Part shown: positions 23,195-34,073 of the stretch, piece by piece
Position numbering within the stretch: position 1 is the first letter of the stretch
Layout: each line of letters starts with the position of its first letter
From: Calonectria ilicicola
Taxonomy: Eukaryota > Ascomycota > Sordariomycetes > Hypocreales > Nectriaceae
Reading direction: 5' to 3'
Assembly (NCBI GenBank): GCA_020809705.1
Contig: CP085827.1
Location: 1,302,001-1,366,000, forward strand
Length of the DNA stretch: 64,000 nt
The notes under the pieces: generated by a model
Told to the model about the DNA's origin: nothing
The model's database searches: none
What the model saw: the letters and a program-made list of their open reading frames with translations, nothing else
Made by a program: the position numbers and the translations under genes

Positions 23195-24824
23195 ATGGCC
23201 TATCCCACGACTCACGCGAAGATTGAAAACGTTGTCGACACGCAATGGTTCATCGACAACGAGTTCAAGGCCTCCGAGGCCACTGAGTTCATCGAGCTCC
23301 ATGACCCCTCCACCAACAACCTGGTCACACGAGTGCCGCAGAGCACCGATGCTGAGATGCGCGCCGCCGTCGACTCGGCAGCAAAGGCTTTCCCAGCCTG
23401 GCGCGCCACCTCTGTAATCCATCGCCAGCAAATCATGTTCAAGCTGGTTGCCCTCATCCGTGAGAACTGGGACCGTCTGGCTGCCAACATCACCCTAGAG
23501 CAGGGCAAGACTCTGGCCGATGCCAAGGGCGATGTGTTGCGTGGTCTCCAAGTCGCCGAGGCCGCTTGCGCTGCTCCAGAGTTGCTCAAGGGCGAGGTTC
23601 TCGAAGTTGCAAAGGACATGGAGACGAGATCTTACAAGGAGCCTCTGGGAGTTGTGGCGGCCATTTGCCCATTCAGTGAGTACTTACACCGGCCCTGCAA
23701 CAACACCATGCATGGTATACCATGCACAGACAAAAAACACACATCGCTAACAGCACATCTCAGACTTCCCTGCCATGATCCCCTTGTGGTCTCTCCCTAT
23801 TGCCACCATCACCGGTAACACACTGATTCTCAAGCCATCGGAGAGGGATCCCGGTGCCGCTATGATCATTGTGGAGCTCTGCAAAAAGGCAGGCTTCCCC
23901 GCCGGTGTGATCAACGTCATCCACGGTTCCAAGCCCACCGTCAACTTCATCCTCGATGAGCCCCGCATCAAGGCCATCAGCTTCGTCGGAAGCAACCCAG
24001 CCGGAGAGTACGTCTATGCCCGTGGCTCTGCCAACGGTAAGCGTGTGCAGGCAAACTTGGGAGCCAAGAACCACGCCGCTGTCCTGCCAGACTGCAACAA
24101 GAACAACTTTGTCAAGAGCGTCGTCGGTGCTGCTTTCGGTGCCGCCGGCCAACGATGCATGGCCCTCAGCACTGTTGTCTTCGTTGGAAAGACAAAAGAA
24201 TGGCTTCCTGACCTCGTGGAGAGCGCCAAGGAGCTGCACGTCCATGGCGGCTTCGAAAAGGATGCCGATCTTGGTCCTGTGATTTCACCCCAGAGCAAGG
24301 CTCGTATCGAGTCCTTGATTGCCTCTGCCGAGGAGGAGGGAGCCAAGGTGGTCCTGGATGGACGTGGCTTCAAGCCATCAAACCCACTCTACGCCAACGG
24401 CAACTGGGTCGGTCCCACCATCATCACAAATGTCACCCCCAAGATGCGCTGCTACCGCGAGGAAATCTTCGGTCCCGTGCTGCTGTGCCTGAACGTTGAC
24501 ACCCTCGACGATGCCATTGAAACTATCAACGCAAACGAGTTTGGTAACGGTGTGGCTATCTTCACCAGCTCTGGTCCCACAGCCGAGTCATTCCGCCGCA
24601 GAATCGAGGCCGGTCAGGTTGGAATCAACGTCCCTATTCCCGTCCCTCTGCCCATGTTCTCTTTCACTGGTAACAAGCGAAGTGTGGCTGGAGGAGGTGC
24701 CACTACTTTCTACGGACGCCCCGGTATCAACTTTTACACACAGCAAAAGACGGTCACTGCAAAGTGGGCTGAGGAGGACGCCATTTCAACAAAGGCAGAT
24801 GTGTCGATGCCCATTCACCAATAA
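23195..24824 (+). CDS. Methylmalonate/malonate semialdehyde dehydrogenase (ALDH6-type)
   Basis: CoA-acylating aldehyde dehydrogenase that converts (methyl)malonate semialdehyde to acetyl- or propionyl-CoA. Exons are 23195-23675 and 23764-24824 with one phase-1 intron, giving 513 residues. The ATG at 23195 is the first in frame; an upstream TTG at 23147 is not needed. The family signature is strong: CPFNFPAMIPLWSLPIA, KPSERDPGAAM, FVGSNPAGEYV, the catalytic Cys292 in GQRCMALST, EEIFGPVL and FSFTGNKRSVAGG. No arginine-rich mitochondrial presequence is evident, so the location is open. It is convergent with the DUF1688 gene 215 bases away. In uracil and beta-alanine breakdown this enzyme would remove malonate semialdehyde, which fits that neighbour. 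Confidence 0.95.
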
Positions 24825-25039
24825 GCTGCTATATGCCGCGTAGTCTTTTCGTAGAAGTCAGGTAGCTGTGGACAGATAGACAAATATGCCTAGATAATGA
24901 CTAGATCCATTTAATCCCTTTCTAATATTTGGTGCATTGACCTTGCGGGATAGCTAGACTTGTTTATAAGTAAAAAGAGAGTCAATTAATTAATCTCTTT
25001 CTAAAGACATCCTATTAATGCCCTACTTAGGCTAGCTAA

Positions 25040-26527
25040 TTAATACAAGGTTCCATCTCCCTTGACCAGAATTGGGCTCGACTTAGTGTTTGGTCTATGC
25101 TTTGCTGCGAGCTCGCGGCCCGACTTCCAGCTTCCGGCCTCGAGCATCTGAGCCATTGACAGTGTAACACCCTCCTTAGCGAACGAGGTCTTGATGATCT
25201 TGTGGAGCTCGTCCAGCAAGGCCACCGTCAGGGCACGCCACTCCACAATGACATCAGACGCGGCGTCGTAACCGGGGAGCTCCTCGCCCGATATCTTTTG
25301 TCCTTCCTTGAGTACATCCTCCTTCAAAGACAAGACTCCGAGATCGACAAACAGTCCACCGTTGCGGTATTCTGGAAGACCTGTTCCCAACTCGGCATTG
25401 GCCCAGTTGTATCCGAGCAGTCGCACGAATGGGACCATCAGCGAGTATGCGAGCCACTGCGTGAGCTTGTGGAACGGCTGGATGGTGGTTCTTGGTCGGA
25501 CGTCGCCGTCCTTTTCAGCCTGCTTTGCCAGAACAGCCAGGGGCCAAGCATCTCCAATGGGCTGGCCCTCAACAGAAGTTCGGTCTGCGGGCCATGATGG
25601 AATCAAAGCTCGCTGAAGGCACGACCAAAGGTCCTCGTAGTTTATAGTAGTAGATCCATTGGCATTCTTAATAATGTAGTCTATCAGGGGTTTCATGGTT
25701 AGCAAAAGGCCAGTTCTATATAAACACTAATTGATGGTGATGGATCTACTCACCAACAAGGTTTCCGGGGCGGCCGGTCTCTCCAAAAATCTCGGGCAGC
25801 TTGAGAAGTGAGGCTCCCACGTCGTTGAGCAGCTTGACACGCGAGGCTACTCCAACCATGGGGTTCTCGGCTGAGATTTGAAAGTACTTATTAAACGCAT
25901 CCTCGGTCAGAGCCGTCAGACCCGGTCCTGGTAAATGGATTTAGTGGGGGTGCTCCGCTTTCACAAGGACAGGACGAGTTCCTACCATCTACCTGATCAG
26001 ACGTTGCCTTGTTCGATAAGAAGGCTCCGGCCTGGAACATGTGCAGCGATGCAACGGCGATTCCCTCGCTTCTGTTGTAGTACTCCTCTGTCCCGGGCTC
26101 CTTGAAGCGCCAGTGGTCGCCGGCGCCCGCATCGAGCAGCACCGAGACGAAGAAGAGGTCGATGATGCGGCGGGTGACCTCGGTCTTGTCCTCCTTTTCC
26201 CACTTGGAAAGCAAGGAGTCGACGCGAGGGACGCCGCCCACGTCAAAGTGCTGCCAGCGGCCGTGAGGCGGGATCTGGTCAAACTTGTCTGGGCCAAAGT
26301 CACGCTGGACGCATTGTCAGTCAGCCCGGTGGTGAAGCGGCCAAAAAAAAGGTACATGGGGGATGGCTTACCCTGATGACACCCGTGACAAAGTCGGCGA
26401 CTTCGGTCATGCGCGAGGGGTCGTAGTTGAAGTGGTTGAGCTCGCCCCGTTTGGCAGCATCATAGACCTTGGAGGCGGTGGCCCGCACGGCCTGCAGCGT
26501 GAGCAGATAGTCCCTGTCGCTCGACAT
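25040..26527 (-). CDS. DUF1688 protein (Urc4/Urg3-like, uracil catabolism)
   Basis: Exons on the minus strand are 26372-26527, 25986-26304, 25754-25927 and 25040-25680; phases close to 429 residues, normal for DUF1688. The start is the ATG of MSSDRDYLLTLQAVRA. Typical blocks are GELNHFNYD, HGRWQHFDVGGVPRVD, DLFFVSVLLDAGAGDHWRF, RSEGIAVASLHMF, GRPGNLVDYI, LWPxWPADR-like ALIPSWPADR and GGLFVDLGVL. Members include the yeast proteins Urc4 and Urg3, genetically required for or induced by uracil use in the pathway that opens uracil without the dihydro route. The biochemical step is unsettled. Its neighbours are a semialdehyde dehydrogenase and a Dal5-type transporter, both sensible partners for pyrimidine use. 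Confidence 0.92.
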
Positions 26528-27667
26528 TGTTACAATGGTGTGTGTTTCTTTTTCTGAGCTTGTGTGGTATTCTTTTTCGATGAAAAACTCCCCGAACAAC
26601 AAAAAGGAGACTTGTCCAGGAGTAGATGTGACGTCGAGGTCAACAAAGGATCGGACCTCGCCGGGGGAGCTTGGGCGGTGATGTGTTCACTGTGTCGGTG
26701 AGGCCCGCCACACGTACATTGGACGCCACCTCCGCTTATCTGGGGACAGTGGCTTTCGTTTATTGGGTTTAGCAGATAAGCCCACTGTAAGCGCCTCCAC
26801 AGCTACCCCAACGACACTCTAGGCGTTTTGTGCAGAGCACAGCAGCACAGTGCATACTACGGCGGACACAACTGAGACTTGTCTTGGCACAAATTCAGTA
26901 ATCAAATTTTATTTTATTTTTGTTTTTTTTATTGTTTTTGTTCATTGGGCAATTAGCGGTGGGGAAATTATTACGAGAAATCGTCATTGCTACCTTCACT
27001 GACCCCGCCCTTATGATACAGTACGTCATATCATCAATTGATCCTCATCCATCCAAGGAGACCAGAATCGCAATTGATGCTCAATACACAGACAACCACG
27101 AATTAACCTGCACAAGCATTTTATATTGCCTTATTCCATAGAAATACACGCATACTATACTATCTATCAATTTATTATTTCCCAGGTGTTATGGCTACAT
27201 ATTGCACAGCCACTACAGACCAGCCACATGTCGCAATGACGCAACAAATGTGTGACATGCTGACCCTGGCTATACTTCTCGATACCCACGGGCATACAAT
27301 ATTCTTATCAGCCGCTTTTTCTTCTTTTCTATTTTAAGCTTCTTTCGTATCCTTGCTAGTTTATTTCTTGCTTCTCAACCCTCGAAACAGACAGCTACTT
27401 AGCACGCTCAAACGCTTCAATCATAAGATCTCATCATCATCAGGCACATTTTAGCACATGCAATATACAAACAACTTTCGTCAATGCCAAGTCAGAGGTC
27501 ATATCCATTATAATGAAAAATCTAAGTCTCAACGAACACTCTCGTCCGATTTAAGCAGCACAACACATTTTCAAGGCAGGTCACACGCCAAGTCCAATTG
27601 TATCAAAGTAAAACTAGCCTCCCATATATTTTTAAAGCTCATCAATCTAACCAACGCAATATATATA
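26528..27667. other. Intergenic, DUF1688 promoter and MFS 3' flank
   Basis: No gene seen. The first 350 bases upstream of the DUF1688 start are GC-richer and hold GATA elements (CTTATC at 26737-26742 and GATAAG at 26774-26779), sites used by nitrogen regulators of the AreA/NIT2 type. Beyond 26880 the sequence becomes AT-rich. Confidence 0.5.
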
Positions 27668-29365
27668 CTACAGATACCAACGGTAGGCCGGGCTTGCTGG
27701 TCCCGAAGCAAGAAGCTCTGTGGGGATATCCCTAGCTCTGGCCTTGACGCCTTCTATTCTATCGCGCTTCTTATTATCAAAGATCATCCAAGTTCCGAGT
27801 GCGAGCGTGATAACACATCCCACCGCGCCGAAGCATGCGGTAGTAATCAGAGCTGGCAAATACTTGGGGGCATCCTTGTCGAGGAAAATGTTTGATGCCA
27901 CCAGACCCATCAGGTTGGCCATTGGCACACCAATGGTTGTAAGCATCATTCTCTGGTTTTCGTTGGCAATGTTGTTGTTGTACCAGACATCAAGGATGAC
28001 GGAGGGAGCCGATGTACCCCAAGTCATCATGAAGCAGGCAAAGTAGGCGACGTGGAGTTGTGTGGTGACGTTGACGGCTGCGTAGATGATGAATCCGGTC
28101 AAGGTGAAAGCGAATCCGAGAGCGACAAATGGGAAACGCAGCTTCGAAAAATCGGAGCTGAAACCCAAAACAAGGAGCATCACAGCACCAGTAATGTTGG
28201 GTGCAACGGTGTACAGGTTGGTCTTGACAGTCGAGTATCCGAGTCGCTTCACAATCACAGGGAGGAACAGCTGCACGCCCTGCAGGGGAACACCCAGGCA
28301 CACCTGAATCGCCAGAATTGCCCAGGATGTAGGGTGTCTCAAAATCTTTGCGGCTTCTCGGAGGTTGAACTTCTCGTCGACGACGGAACTAGAATCCATC
28401 TGCAGGCGGTAGTGGGCCAATTCCTTCTCTTCGGCAGTTAGGAAGCTTGCGGTAGCTCCGTTGTAAGGCAAGAAGAAGAAGGAGATTGTAGCAATAATCA
28501 GTGTGCCGGCACCTAGCAAACTCATTAGTTACCTTCTTTTGATTACATAGCCGATCAAATTCTGCTCACCTTCAACAACGAAGAGATATTTCCAGGCTGG
28601 GAGAGCGCCGCCCTTGATTTGGAACGTTCCAAATGCGAGGAGACCGGAAAAGGCACTTGCAATGCCGGATCCAGCGTAGAAAATAGCAAGTCGTCGAGCC
28701 AATTCACCACGTCGATAAAAGGTTGTCTAAACGTCCAATTAGCACTCAGTGATTACTCAATTGCTTTTTTCGGGTTACGTACCTGGTAGTAGATGACCAG
28801 GGGAAAGAATGCACTTTCCGACATGCCCAAAAACCAACGAATGGCAAACAGGCCAGAAAAGTTGTGGACAGCAGCCGTCAACAGGGTCATTGAGCCGAAG
28901 CCAATCATCATGCACGGCAAAACTCGAGAGGGTCCATATTTCTTGCCGAGGAAACCCAGGAAAGGCGCGGTCAAAACGTAGGGAATAAAGAAGACCTAGC
29001 CAGGAAAGTCAATACACCGCAACTAACAAAATAAAATCAACTTTGAGGTTTCTTACGGAAAGCAAAATGTTGTATTGGTTTCCCTTGAGTCCGAGGTCGG
29101 CAACCAAACCTGCCGTCTTTGCGTTTCCCATGTTACTTTTGTCAAGACTGTTGAACAGATACATGACGGCTAGCAGGGGCAGAATTCGAAGGTCGAACTT
29201 GCGAACAATTCGCTTCTCCATCTCGGGGTCGATGCTCAACTGGGCGGAAATGTTGGTTACCTCGCCCTTCTCGGGAGCTTCATCCGTGTAGGAGATTGGC
29301 CGGGCCTTGTTGTTGCTGGCCTCGGCCTCGGCCTCGGCGGCAGGACGATCATTCTGGGTGGACAT
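27668..29365 (-). CDS. MFS transporter, anion:cation symporter (Dal5/allantoate permease) family
   Basis: Exons on the minus strand are 29057-29365, 28783-28995, 28570-28726 and 27668-28512, giving 507 residues; all introns are 55-61 bases with GT-AG ends. The start is the ATG at 29365 (MSTQNDRPAAEAE); the TTG upstream is ignored. The first helix region carries the family motif NSLDKSNMGNAKTAGL, followed by helices such as VFFIPYVLTAPFLGFLG and RWFLGMSESAFFPLVIYYQ (about 12 in all). The cytoplasmic N-terminus is rich in Ala/Glu. Dal5 relatives carry allantoate, ureidosuccinate, nicotinate and other small organic anions across the plasma membrane. Together with the DUF1688 gene, import of a pyrimidine or its breakdown intermediate is a reasonable guess, not shown. 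Confidence 0.93.
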
Positions 29366-31431
29366 GGCGCCGCGATTCTGAGTGTCGGATCGATGATGCT
29401 GTACCAAGGGTCCAAAAAGGCTCCTCAGACTATCAAGTGCGAAAATAGACGAAACTTATAGACATTCTGGAATGGTTCCTGGGCCACCCGGACGTTCGCC
29501 GATTCCACCCCATTCTGGGTCGTACGTAGGCGCTGCGTGGAGAATGAACCCATGGAAACCCCTCAAGGAGATAAGCTAAGTTGGGGAAACGCATTGTCAA
29601 TGGAGAAAATAATCGACAAAGCCCAAGCCGGTTCGAGCGCTATGCCGGTCGCTGAATCAGTTTCCGAAGCGTCGGGTTCGGCAATCCCTGTTCCGTTGCC
29701 AAAGTCTGATAAGATGGGTTGATAAGATAGTGTGCCAAATGCCCGCCGGCACCCTTAGTCATAAATTTCGGACCAGATAAGGACCTGGTCCCCGCAAAGA
29801 CGAAGCACACTGATGGGTTTTATTAATAGCGGACGATAGCCGCCGGCCTGAAAAATTGCAAGACTCTTTTTACCGGCCTGGTTGGACCTCAAACGACCCC
29901 GAGCGTCGCATCGAGATAGCACACATGTCGCCATCCTATGCCAAGCATTTCCCTTTCTGGATTGATCGAGTCGCTAATAAGGTTTTTTTGAGCCATCGCC
30001 GGCGTCGCCGTATTGACGAACGGTTGACGAACTAGAGCAGCACAACACGGAAGAAAAAAACAAAAAGACCAAAAACACATTGACAACATACGACCAGCCA
30101 CTGTCATTCTTGATAATCATTTTCCCCTGATAATCAATTCATCAATTCCCCCGGGGGTTACTGCTCTTGGCGGGGAAAATGTGGGTAGAAAACGGCGCAG
30201 ACAGATCATGGGGGCAAGCTGCAGGGATCGGCGACCACGACTGCGACGTCGGCTATCCATTTAAAATGGCCTCATTGGTCTCGCTTCTAAAGGAGGATTG
30301 TGATTTATAGAATCAAGTAACTCATCGCGTGGCTAATCTTTACTATCAATGTAGAACGGATGCGAAGCCGGTCAATTGTTGTGTTGGTTGGCATGCGCCA
30401 CTCTCGGGGAGACAACGTCTTTGATGATGAGGAAACGCAGTGCGACAAGTTGGTTGAGTCAGTGAAGTCAGTGCTTGATTGATCAATCAAGCAAATTTAG
30501 GCTCCGCATTCGAAACCCACGTTGGATAAATCAACAACCACCGCGGATCCCATACAATTGGCCTTTTACAGGACTATTTTTCAAATAAATAATTTCCAGG
30601 AGTCAAGGATAAATGGTTTGTGGAGGCGTCCAATCAGCAGCAATTTAGGTTTTCGGAAATCGGGAAAAGACGCCGGCGGCGGCGACTGGAGATTGACTTT
30701 GGGGAACGAAGAGGGGGACAACCAGTAAGGCTCGCCCCGGAACAGTCTTGACAATGAGGACGGGTCCAACACGAAGAGGTAATTTGGGGGTAGTCTATGC
30801 CCTTCTTGTCACCCTAAAGGGAGACTGATCGTCACGCGTTAATGGGGTGAGGATCCAAAAACCTGTCAACCAAAGTCCAGACACGCGTACTTATAGCGTC
30901 CTTCTTTTTTTTCTTGCCAAGGTTACCAGCAATGCTACAACAGATCGCCAAGGCTGCACCCCAAGATGATTTACATGCCACCATCATCTAGTCTCGATTC
31001 AAGCTGTAAAAATAGTGATGCCAAGAGGAATAGGCAAACAGAGTTTCTTTAGCACCAATGATAAGAATTGTGCTTGGCAAGTCTTGTCGCGGCGCATCTA
31101 CCCTAGACCTTCGGCGGGTTTTGACGTCACTCTCGCTTTAGTGCAGACGCTGGCGAAATGGACCAATCAAGATCGCATGCTGAATAAGCGTGGCTTCGGC
31201 GGATTTTATGAGAAATTCCGCCGACAGTGCTTTATTGGCGAGAAACAGTCTCATTTATGTGGAGAATCGGCGAGATTAGCAAAACACGGCGGAATTAATC
31301 ACTATAACGCGTAAATCCCGCCGCTCGTCATCTTGCTGCTTGACAACGGGGTTTGAATTGAGGACCCCCAAGCCCATTTCCAGATCGATACGAGCCAATT
31401 TTCGGACTGCATCTATCGGAACCACTAACAC
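29366..31431. other. Divergent 2-kb intergenic region between MFS and Zn2Cys6 genes
   Basis: No coding sequence is supported. The sequence is regulatory in character. A perfect TGACGTCA palindrome lies at 31122-31129, and there are several GC-rich elements of CGGCGG type in the last 330 bases (listed separately). GATAAG-type sites occur near 29720-29780. Confidence 0.5.
31111..31323. promoter_or_regulatory. Cluster of CGGCGG-type sites upstream of the Zn2Cys6 gene
   Basis: TCGGCGGG at 31111-31118 is followed by a perfect inverted pair TCGGCGGA (31196-31203) and TCCGCCGA (31217-31224) with a 13-base spacer. A second imperfect pair, CGGCGGAATT (31287-31296) and ATCCCGCCG (ending 31323), follows. 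Paired CGG half-sites are what Zn(II)2Cys6 dimers bind. The cluster ends about 110 bases before the regulator's start codon, suggesting self-regulation. Binding by this protein is an inference. Confidence 0.55.
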
Positions 31432-33564
31432 ATGTCGTCTCCTAAAATCCCCGCTCGAGAATCTGTGCCGTATGGCCAGGCCTGTGCCGGTTGCTCCAAG
31501 GCCAAATGCCGATGCATAGGCCGGGCGCCGGGCCAAGCCTGCGAGAGATGTAACCGCCTGGGGAAAGAGTGCCGCTCGTCGACGCTTGTTCGCAAACGCG
31601 TGGCCAGAAGACCGGCAACAAAAGTAGCGAGGTTGGAGGAGAAGCTTGATGATTTGGTTACGCTGTTAAAGACACAAGCCACGGCGGGTGTTTCAGTCCA
31701 GCGCCAGGGAGTGGATGACCACAACGACCAACAAAGTATCGCCCTAGAAACCCGTCTCCCTCTCCATTCTCTTGAAAACCCAATCCGCAATCAACCAGAG
31801 GTAGCACGTATAGCAGCATCTGCAAATGTCGAGTCCGGCGTCTCCTCAGCTTACACAACCCCGTCTTCAAATTCAACAGATGCCTCTCATTATTCGGAGC
31901 CTTCTGCGGAAGAGTATTTGTCTATTTTCCAAAACCATCACTTAAAATCGCTACCTTTCATTTACATCCCGCCCGATACTACGTAAGTGGGTCCGCACCG
32001 CCGACATGTCTGTCTGTTTTCGACATGGACAAGTCGCCACACAATTGCCTGGAGCTTGCTGATTTTGGCCATGTTTGACCAACAGCGCAGCCCAATTGCA
32101 GCGGGAGCGTCCTTTTCTATGGCTCAATATCCAAACAATGTGCTGCAAATCAATTACTGAACGCAAAAAACGCGATAAGAAAATCCGAGAAATTCTGGCC
32201 CAACACTTAATTGTTGATTCAGAGCCAAGCCTGGATCTACTCCTGGGGCTTGTCGCCTACATTGCGTGGTATTTATTACGATGCCATCTCGTTTAGCACG
32301 AATGTTTTATTGATGAATAATTTAGGACCATGGATAATGCGAGAGGAAAAAAGATGCTGGGCTGCTATTCGAATCTTGCGTCATCGCTGGCCTGCGACCT
32401 TGGCCTCCACCTACAAGGTACGGAGAACCCTTGTAAAGAGACGGAATCTTTCAAGGCCTTTAGCCGCCCAATAAAACGGATTGATCCTGCAATATGGCGT
32501 ACAAATGAGGAACGAAGATGCATTCTCGCATGTTTTGCAATGTGTTCTACGTAAGCATGTCTTGCTACTCATCTTATCTCTTCTGGATCGGATTGCACAC
32601 TCACAATCACACCCTCTAGCGTCGCATCATTTATTAAATCCCAACCAATGCGATGGACAACCCACATGGAAAATTGCTTAAAGCACCTGGACAACAACCC
32701 TGAGTGGCCGGGAGATGAGGTACTAGTGGCTATCGTCAAAATCTCCAAAATCATGGACGATGTCACCAATGCAGATTACCGTCGAGTTTTCGAGACCGAG
32801 TCGTATGGCTTGCCAAAGACGCCCCCTACATTATACGTCAAAGCATTACTGGCAAATCTGGAGGCCATTGAGAAAACCCTCAAGCCCGAAGTGGCGCAAA
32901 ATAGTACGCCCCCCTCTCTTCGTCACTCGCAGGTCATAATTGCCTAACTACCCAAACAGAAGTCATCAAATCATACCTCAGTGACACTTATATGATGATA
33001 AACCACATGCCCCTGCCAACCACAGGCCATGCCACCAAGCTTCCCGCGTCGTTTGAGCTTGGGAGAATAGAATGCTTTTATGCTAGTGTCCGCGCTGCCC
33101 AACAGTGTTTGGACTGCTGGTTCGCTTTCACTCCTGAAGAACTGTTTGGGTCATCTATGACCTTGCTCTTACATTTTGGACGCTGCACTCACCTTTTATA
33201 TCGCCTTTCCATGGCAGAAGATCCTGCATGGGCTGGTACATTTATTAGAAACACTGTGGATTTGGTCCAAGCCTTGGAGCGCGGAGTTGAGCGGGTGACT
33301 TCAGTGATTAGAGTGGTTCAGCTACAGACTGACGGGACTGACATCTTCTCCCTGAGCGCTGCAACAATGAGAGCCGCAATTCCAGTTTGGGGAAAAGCCT
33401 TTGCAAATGCCAATGCGGGCCCCAACACGAGCCCTGAGGCGACTGAAGGGTCTATGGAGCCCGGAATGGGGAACAGTTCTGCTGGCGAGTTTTCATCAAT
33501 GGACTTGCTGAGTGACCCTTGGTTTACAGACATTTTCAGCAATTGGGAGACGTACCAGGTATGA
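31432..33564 (+). CDS. Zn(II)2Cys6 transcription factor
   Basis: Exons are 31432-31982, 32086-32268, 32326-32550, 32620-32903 and 32960-33564, giving 615 residues. The zinc cluster is C18-x2-C21-x6-C28-x8-C37-x2-C40-x6-C47, with an additional Cys at 26. A basic linker leads to a short coiled coil (VARLEEKLDDLVTLLKTQ, about residues 65-82) for dimerisation. The middle part carries the usual fungal regulatory-domain pattern (LQRERPFLWLNIQ, LDLLLGLVAYIAW, DLGLHLQ). The C-terminal 40 residues are acidic and Trp/Phe-containing (DLLSDPWFTDIFSNWETYQ), a likely activation domain. It sits between the putative pyrimidine genes and a catalase on the plus strand. Yeast uracil catabolism is controlled by a Zn2Cys6 protein (Urc2), so a role here is possible but unproven. 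Confidence 0.93.
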
Positions 33565-34073
33565 ACTTGGGGAATTCCAGCAGGTGATTAGGCGCGGTGA
33601 CGTCAGATTTGGCGTGATAATATTCTGTAAATAATACAAAATTGTTACCCATTCATGCACGCTTTGTGTGTAAACATGGTGGAAATGATTGGATGGCCGC
33701 TGGTGTCGGCGAATGCGGCGACGAGTGGCGCCACCCTTGCCGATTGTTCCATCACAGCGGCTTGAAGCCGAACTTCCGCCATGGCATTTCCGCCAGACAT
33801 ACCGAATGCCATGACGCAACAATGATACGCATTTGAACCTGTCGTATGGGTTGAAAGCCATCTAACCACGGCGGAATTTTCTTGCCGACGTATCACAGAT
33901 GTCATGCCGTCAGCCTGATGGTCATCATTCCTAAATGCACCGTATTGAAATGCATAAATACCATTAGAGGGACTGCTGTGTAAATTTCCCCGTCATTAAG
34001 AAAATAGACATCAATCGATGGACTTACACAAGATTTCTTAAATTTCACAAATATCTACTCTTAATACCCGAAA
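33565..34073. promoter_or_regulatory. Catalase upstream region with repeated TTCCGCC
   Basis: TTCCGCC occurs at 33774-33780 and again at 33788-33794 in the same direction, 14 bases apart, and its complement GGCGGAA lies at 33870-33876. The same heptamer is present twice in the promoter of the neighbouring Zn2Cys6 gene (31216-31222, 31288-31294). This makes the catalase a candidate target of that regulator. No gene is seen in this stretch. Confidence 0.5.
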
